From Pseudomonadales bacterium (GTDB lineage: Bacteria > Pseudomonadota > Gammaproteobacteria > Pseudomonadales > IMCC2047), in contig JAIPFG010000005.1 of the NCBI GenBank assembly GCA_021736745.1, positions 1-28,569 on the forward strand: 28,569 nucleotides of DNA, written 5' to 3'. The notes below the pieces were generated by a model. It had not been told where the DNA came from and did not search any database. It was given only the letters and a program-made list of their open reading frames with translations. Position numbers and translations under genes: made by a program. The first letter of the stretch is position 1. Every line of letters begins with the position of its first letter. Below are positions 24,077 through 28,569 of the stretch, piece after piece.

Positions 24077-24724
24077 ATGCAGAGATTAATTAAAAAAAGT
24101 CTACTGATATTACTCATGCTGCCATTGCTGGCTTGCGCGGAGCCGGAAGAGGCTTTTGTTGAAGGCGAACATTATGTGGCATTGCCGCGGGCAACCAATA
24201 CGAGTGTCCCGGAGGGGAAAATAGAAGTATTGGAATTATTCTGGTATGGCTGTCCGCACTGTTATCAACTAGAGCCCAGCATAAAAGACTGGTTAACTCG
24301 TTTACCCAATGATGTTCAATTTGTGCGTATGCCTGCGGTAATGGGTCGTGGCTGGGAGCTACATGCCCGTGCTTACTATGCGGCTTCTCTGTTAGGCGTT
24401 GAGAATAAAACGCATGCGGCACTATTTGACGCCATACATAAAAAACGCGAAAACCTTTTTGACCAAAATTCACTGGCCGATTTTTATGCAAGATATGGAG
24501 TTAAAAAATCTGATTTTAATCAAGCCTTTAACCCATTTAGCGTTAATAGCAAAATCATGCAGTCGAAAAACCGTCAGAAAGACTATCGAGCAACAGGCGT
24601 TCCAGCCATCATTGTTAACGGCAAATATCGCGTAGGAACAACAATGAAAGCCGGGGGTACGGGGTTATTTGATGTTGTTGATTATTTAGTCAATAAAGAA
24701 CGTGAAGCGATGAAGCAGGATTAA
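24077..24724 (+). CDS. dsbA: thiol:disulfide interchange protein DsbA
   Basis: 215 residues: signal peptide and a thioredoxin fold with the helical insert of DsbA. The active site is C59-P-H-C62 in FWYGCPHCYQLEP, the exact DsbA dipeptide, and the cis-Pro loop is TGVPAIIVNGKY. It introduces disulfides into exported proteins and is re-oxidised by DsbB. The signal peptide ends in LLACAEPEE: cleavage after ACA is expected, but LLAC also resembles a lipobox, so membrane anchoring through Cys20 is possible. Own transcript likely, since a terminator precedes it. Confidence 0.94.
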   Translation: MQRLIKKSLLILLMLPLLACAEPEEAFVEGEHYVALPRATNTSVPEGKIEVLELFWYGCPHCYQLEPSIKDWLTRLPNDVQFVRMPAVMGRGWELHARAYYAASLLGVENKTHAALFDAIHKKRENLFDQNSLADFYARYGVKKSDFNQAFNPFSVNSKIMQSKNRQKDYRATGVPAIIVNGKYRVGTTMKAGGTGLFDVVDYLVNKEREAMKQD

Positions 24725-24833
24725 AGAGTTAATTCGAATATTAACAACAGCTGAAGGTGTCGTATTATAGCCACCTAAGTGAGTCATTGGGGTAACATGG
24801 ATCGTCGCTCGATTAAAAAGGGCAACGAACTAC

Positions 24834-25694
24834 ATGCTTCGACATTTTTCGACAAATTTAAAGCGTTCCAATAATCGTTCGCCGGCAACATTGGTATCTT
24901 TTGAAGATACTCAAACTTGTTTGTCTGAAAGTCCTAGAACTAGCTTAAGACTGCTGAGTTACAATATTCAAGTTGGCATTCATAGTCAGTCATACCGGCA
25001 TTATGTCACGCGCGGATGGCAGCATATCCTTCCCCACTCCCAGCGTTCGGAAAATCTTAATCGAATAGCGACCACGCTATCACATTTTGATATTGTCGCC
25101 CTCCAAGAGGCCGATGGCGGAAGTATTCGTACGAGTCATATTAATCAGGTGAGGTACTTGGCGGAGGCGGCCGGATATCCCTACTGGTATCAACAGCTGA
25201 ATCGGAATTTAGGTAAATGGGCGCAACATGGTAACGGCTTACTCAGCCAACTAAAACCTCATGTCATCGAAGATCACAAGCTACCAGGATTGTTGCCTGG
25301 CCGAGGGGCTATTGTGTCGCGTTTCGGAAGTTTGCGTGACCCTCTGGTGTTAGTGATGCTACATCTTTCGCTAGGCCATCGTGCGCGCAAGAATCAACTT
25401 TCCTATATCAAAGAATTGATTGCCGAATATCGGCATGTGGTGGTCATGGGTGACTTGAATAGCAGCACCAACTCGAAGCTATCGGCTTTTTGTGAGATGG
25501 GCCTTAAATCACCAACAGGGGTTTTTAACACTTACCCCAGCTGGCGACCTATCTATAATTATGATCAGATTCTCGTTAGCCCCAGTTTGACCATCAAACA
25601 TGTTGAAGTGCTGCGCAGTACGATATCTGACCATCTGCCAATAGCGATGGAGGTGGAATTACCAAAGAGTCTTGGGCTGAAACTTTTGGCTTAA
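24834..25694 (+). CDS. endonuclease/exonuclease/phosphatase (EEP) family protein
   Basis: 286 residues with the metal-dependent EEP fold. Catalytic landmarks: LLSYNIQVG (Asn), VALQEADGG (Glu), LHLSLGH, VVVMGDLNSS (Asp and Asn) and STISDHLPIA (Asp-His). Members hydrolyse phosphodiesters in DNA, RNA or lipids; nothing here fixes the substrate. No signal peptide is seen, and the first 35 residues are polar and look non-conserved. AAGGG lies about 11 bases before the ATG. A 25-codon frame starting at 24797 overlaps the start out of frame. It is 109 bases downstream of dsbA; AGGTG/CACCT and GTTAAT/ATTAAC arms in that gap are weak. Confidence 0.85.
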   Translation: MLRHFSTNLKRSNNRSPATLVSFEDTQTCLSESPRTSLRLLSYNIQVGIHSQSYRHYVTRGWQHILPHSQRSENLNRIATTLSHFDIVALQEADGGSIRTSHINQVRYLAEAAGYPYWYQQLNRNLGKWAQHGNGLLSQLKPHVIEDHKLPGLLPGRGAIVSRFGSLRDPLVLVMLHLSLGHRARKNQLSYIKELIAEYRHVVVMGDLNSSTNSKLSAFCEMGLKSPTGVFNTYPSWRPIYNYDQILVSPSLTIKHVEVLRSTISDHLPIAMEVELPKSLGLKLLA

Positions 25695-25755
25695 TGGGGG
25701 CGACTGTTGTAGAGCAACTCAAGTCAAATTTATTTAATAGAATGGTATAGTAAGG

Positions 25756-25785
25756 TTGCAAAGTTAAAGTAATTTATTATATAAA
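25756..25785 (+). promoter_or_regulatory. probable sigma-70 promoter for the ThDP enzyme operon
   Basis: TTGCAA (25756-25761) and TATAAA (25780-25785) with an 18-base spacer. Transcription from here would give a leader of about 80 bases. That leader contains a hairpin: TTACC (25802-25806) with GGTAA (25828-25832) and TGAC/GTCA inside, separated by a CTC bulge. The hairpin ends about nine bases before the AAGGAAAG ahead of the gene. Confidence 0.4.
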
Positions 25786-25873
25786 TGCATAACGAATCTG
25801 ATTACCCTCTGACGAATCGAACGGTCAGGTAAACTGAGCTAAGGAAAGAAAACGATAATGAATAGGGCGCGTT

Positions 25874-27751
25874 ATGAGTATTGATCTCCTTGGTATAGAA
25901 CCGCGTTGTGAGCAAGAATCGTCAGCTGCCACCATCGATGTAGGAGATTTATTGGTAGCTTACCTTGAACAGCTCAAGGTTGAATATGTCTTTGGTATAC
26001 CTGGTGGTGCTATTGAGCCTTTATATAATGCATTAGCACGTAGCGCCAGACGAGGGGGGCCAAGAGCCATTATTGCCCGGCACGAAACAGGTGCGGCTTT
26101 TATGGCGGATGCCTATGCCAGAAATACCGGTAAACTGGGAGTTTGTTGCTCCACTACCGGCCCGGGCGCGACTAACATGATTACCGGGGTTGCCTCTTCC
26201 TACGAAAATAGTACGCCATTGCTGGTTATTACACCGCAAACCGCCTTAAATAAATTCGGCCGTAAAGCGATGCAGGAATCAGGCGATACAGGGATTGATT
26301 TAGTCGGGATGTATCAGTTCTGTACGCGATTCAGCTCACTTGTTAGCCATGTAGAACAGTTCGAACACAAACTCGTCTCCGCCATAATGACTGCCTTCAG
26401 CTCCCCGAGCGGACCGACGCATATCAGCATTCCCTCGGATATATTTAATGCGAAGCTATCTGTTGAGGGGCCTTCGTATAGTTTAGCTGAACTGTTACAC
26501 CGGCCCATGGTGCAAGATGAGCTTGCTGTTGACCAGTTGGTTAACCTCTTGGCCGCCTCAAAAAAGACTGTGTTTGTATTGGGCGTCGGCGCCAGAGAGG
26601 CCGCCGGCCAAGTGATTGATGTGGCTCGAATGATGAAAGCTACAATTTTAGCGACACCAGATGGAAAAAGCTTCATTAGTCCTTACCACCCGCAGTTTCG
26701 AGGCGTCATCGGTTTTGCCGGACATAGTAGCGCGAACGAAGCGCTTACTGATCCGGCCGTTGACACAGTAGTAGTGGTTGGCGCCTCGTTGGGTGAATTT
26801 ACGTCCAATGCCTGGGATACGGGTGCAGTGCTTAATGACCGACTGATTCACGTGGATGAGCAGGAAGCTAACTTTACCCGGTCGCCAATGGCCAAGTTGC
26901 ATGTGCGGGGAAGAGCGGCGGGCATTTTTGAAAATGTAATTGCACGTTTAGTGGAACGAGAAAAAAAGCGGAAAGTCATTACCCTGGTTGATGGCCATCG
27001 TCAAAAACAGCCCAGCATGGGAGACGGCGAGCAACAAGCGGATCCTGAAATCATGCATTTTGAACTTGATGATCCGCGCAAAATATACGATGACAGTATT
27101 CCGATCAAGCCGCAGTGGCTGATGCATCAGCTGACACAAATTTTCCCCGTCAACACCCGTTACTTGGCAGACACGGGGAATAATCTGGCTTGGGCTATTC
27201 ATTACCTTAACCCTTTTGACCGGCGCGTCGGACAACGTAGGCTGTTATCACGTTGGGACAGCGAGCAGCATCGTTATGACTATGGACGACGGCAACGCAG
27301 TAATGCACTCTTTCAGGTCTGTGCGGAATTTTGCTCCATGGGCTGGTCGCCAGGCAGTGCGATTGGTACAGCTCTGGCCAACCCGGGAGAACCGGTCGTT
27401 TGTATTGTTGGCGATGGCAGTTTTCTGATGTCCGGTAATGAGATCACCGTTGCGCTCCAAGAAAAATTACCCGTGATTTTCCTGATACTGAACGACACTT
27501 CGTTGGGTATGGTAAAGCATGGGCAAATGCTCAATGAGTCCGAAAGTATCGGTCACCACCTGCCCAATATTCATTTCGCTTCTCTGGCCGAAGCGATGGG
27601 CGTGCCCGGCTACAGAGTGACAACTCCCAAAGAATTAAAAGCACTGAATGTGGATGTTATCTGTCATCGTGCTGGTCCTACGCTCATCGAAGTGATTATT
27701 GATCCGGATGAAGTACCGCCGATTGCTACACGTATCAAGGGGATGAAGTAA
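25874..27751 (+). CDS. thiamine-diphosphate-dependent enzyme, acetolactate synthase superfamily
   Basis: 625 residues in the three-domain ThDP order. The N-terminal PYR domain has the catalytic Glu E71 (IARHETGAAFMADAYAR) and STTGPGATN; the central Rossmann-like domain runs from about 220 to 370; the C-terminal PP domain has the ThDP/Mg motif GDG at 513-515 with N540-D541. It resembles acetolactate synthase and related decarboxylases, but the product cannot be assigned. AHAS-type FAD contacts are not obvious. A basic, Arg-rich stretch of roughly 30 residues (about 455-485, including RRVGQRRLLSR) lies between DTGNNLAWAIHYL and CSMGWSPGSAIG and is longer than in AHAS. AGGGCG precedes the ATG. 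The citryl-CoA lyase-like gene starts nine bases after its stop. Confidence 0.85.
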   Translation: MSIDLLGIEPRCEQESSAATIDVGDLLVAYLEQLKVEYVFGIPGGAIEPLYNALARSARRGGPRAIIARHETGAAFMADAYARNTGKLGVCCSTTGPGATNMITGVASSYENSTPLLVITPQTALNKFGRKAMQESGDTGIDLVGMYQFCTRFSSLVSHVEQFEHKLVSAIMTAFSSPSGPTHISIPSDIFNAKLSVEGPSYSLAELLHRPMVQDELAVDQLVNLLAASKKTVFVLGVGAREAAGQVIDVARMMKATILATPDGKSFISPYHPQFRGVIGFAGHSSANEALTDPAVDTVVVVGASLGEFTSNAWDTGAVLNDRLIHVDEQEANFTRSPMAKLHVRGRAAGIFENVIARLVEREKKRKVITLVDGHRQKQPSMGDGEQQADPEIMHFELDDPRKIYDDSIPIKPQWLMHQLTQIFPVNTRYLADTGNNLAWAIHYLNPFDRRVGQRRLLSRWDSEQHRYDYGRRQRSNALFQVCAEFCSMGWSPGSAIGTALANPGEPVVCIVGDGSFLMSGNEITVALQEKLPVIFLILNDTSLGMVKHGQMLNESESIGHHLPNIHFASLAEAMGVPGYRVTTPKELKALNVDVICHRAGPTLIEVIIDPDEVPPIATRIKGMK

Positions 27752-27760
27752 GCTATTGTC

Positions 27761-28569
27761 ATGACAGAAGAAAAAGAGAAAAAAAAAGAAGTTATCCATT
27801 CCAAAATTTGGGAAGAAATTCCTGAGCCAGACAACCCCTTTGCCGCCGCCGTCTGTTATTGCTCCGGTTATGATGTTTATGGCGATCTGCTCGGTAAGAT
27901 AAGCTGGATCGAATACCTTTACCTATTGTTCAAATTAGAACCTCCGACCAAGGACCAGGCAAAACTGTTGGAAGGATTGGCGGTAGCCATTGCGAATCCC
28001 GGCCCAAGAGATTTGAGTGTAAGAGCCGCGATGAATGGGGGTGTTGGTGGGTCGACGGCTGCGGCATGCCTAATGGCAGCTTTAGCGCCTGGGGCTGGTC
28101 AATATGGTGGTGCAAGAGAAGTATTTCTTGCAGTTAAGCTTTGGGAAAAATGTGGTGATGATTTAAGCTTATGGCAAACAACAGTTAAGAATTATGAAAA
28201 AGATGAAAAGCTGGAAGTTTGGCCAGATATGGAACATCCGCCGGGCTTTGACCCCTATGGAGCCAGTTGCGCTACGCCGATAAAACAAACCCTCGACTTC
28301 TTGGCCGGAATAAGCAGTAGCGATTCTCTGAATTGGCTAAAAGCGCATCGTACTGAAATTGAACTTGCTGCCGATTGCCCGTTAGCTATAACGGGTATTG
28401 CTGCGGCTACCTTAGTTGATCTAGGCTTCGATGCAGAGCAAGCCGAAATGCTTTTCTTGTTATTACGTTTGCCAGGAGCGGCGGTGCATGCTCTTGAGCA
28501 AAAACATCAAGGTTGGCGTAAATATCCATTTTTTTCAGATGGACTGGTATTAACGAATGATCCAGGCCC
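27761..28569 (+). CDS. citrate synthase/citryl-CoA lyase-like protein (partial, runs off window)
   Basis: 269 codons are visible and the frame is open at the window end. It is a short citrate-synthase-fold protein: GYDVYGDLLGKISWIEYLYL resembles the synthase N-terminal region, and GGSTAAACLMAAL is followed by APGAGQYGGAREVF, which aligns with the HGGAN segment. By that alignment the first catalytic His is Tyr115, the second is kept as H159 (EHPPGFDPYG), and the catalytic Asp position (before FFS) is Pro256. ATP-citrate lyase and citryl-CoA lyases also replace the first His, so a C-C lyase rather than a synthase is likely, but the actual substrate is unknown. Nine bases after the ThDP enzyme, so co-transcribed. 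Confidence 0.75.
   Translation, partial: MTEEKEKKKEVIHSKIWEEIPEPDNPFAAAVCYCSGYDVYGDLLGKISWIEYLYLLFKLEPPTKDQAKLLEGLAVAIANPGPRDLSVRAAMNGGVGGSTAAACLMAALAPGAGQYGGAREVFLAVKLWEKCGDDLSLWQTTVKNYEKDEKLEVWPDMEHPPGFDPYGASCATPIKQTLDFLAGISSSDSLNWLKAHRTEIELAADCPLAITGIAAATLVDLGFDAEQAEMLFLLLRLPGAAVHALEQKHQGWRKYPFFSDGLVLTNDPG

Noticed and set aside
27216..27428. Alternative open frame inside the ThDP gene, as a frameshift sign
   Set aside because: The main frame remains open throughout and regains family motifs (SMGW, GDG) at the expected place; codons look normal. Kept only as a check on the insert.
1..28569. Mobile element, prophage or genomic island
   Set aside because: No transposase, integrase, att-like repeats or abrupt change in base composition was seen; most blocks are syntenic housekeeping genes.

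Overview
The window is an ordinary-looking chromosomal stretch of a gammaproteobacterium, densely packed with genes and moderately AT-rich. Two blocks have the gene order I know from Pseudomonas. The first is coxB-coxA-ctaG-coxC-DUF2909-SURF1-(unnamed)-cyoE-SCO1. The second is dsbA, cytochrome c4, small cytochrome c, engB, polA, DUF2782 and the znuA/zur/znuC/znuB locus. This suggests a member of, or relative of, the Pseudomonadales sensu lato (including the former Cellvibrionales); the species cannot be told from here. I saw no rRNA, tRNA, insertion sequence, CRISPR array or prophage gene.

Layout. 122-5096, all on the minus strand: a MATE (DinF-type) exporter, a periplasmic TraB/GumN-like protein, an Atm1-type ABC exporter and a SAM methyltransferase. 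5351-13603, nearly all plus: the aa3-type cytochrome c oxidase locus. CoxB carries a C-terminal cytochrome c domain. The copper, heme and assembly factors (CtaG, SURF1, an unnamed Cx3C protein, CyoE, SCO1) follow, then an exported RidA-like protein. The heme A synthase gene (ctaA/COX15), which I expect just before cyoE, is absent. 13604-14025 is a 422-base gap with two palindromes but no gene. 14026-14775 is a PAP2 phosphatase.

14847-17826 is a zinc uptake locus. zur-znuC-znuB (minus, overlapping genes) is divergent from znuA (plus), with a perfect Zur operator between zur and znuA. A YihG-type acyltransferase overlaps the end of znuA, followed by convergent DUF2782 and then polA. Between polA and engB, the place of Spot 42 in enterics and ErsA in Pseudomonas, lies a candidate sRNA of about 124 nt. 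It has a sigma-E (AlgU)-like promoter, three GCATCYCC repeats and a strong Rho-independent terminator. After engB come two periplasmic c-type cytochromes, DsbA and an endonuclease/exonuclease/phosphatase-fold protein.

25874 to the window end is a probable metabolic operon of unknown purpose: a thiamine-diphosphate enzyme of the acetolactate synthase superfamily and a citrate synthase/citryl-CoA lyase-like protein, cut by the window edge. The latter lacks two of the three classical catalytic residues of citrate synthase.

Functionally the window is dominated by periplasmic electron transfer: the terminal oxidase, its likely electron donors (cytochrome c4 and the small c5-like cytochrome), copper delivery and disulfide formation. 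Zinc homeostasis and DNA replication/ribosome assembly housekeeping make up most of the rest.
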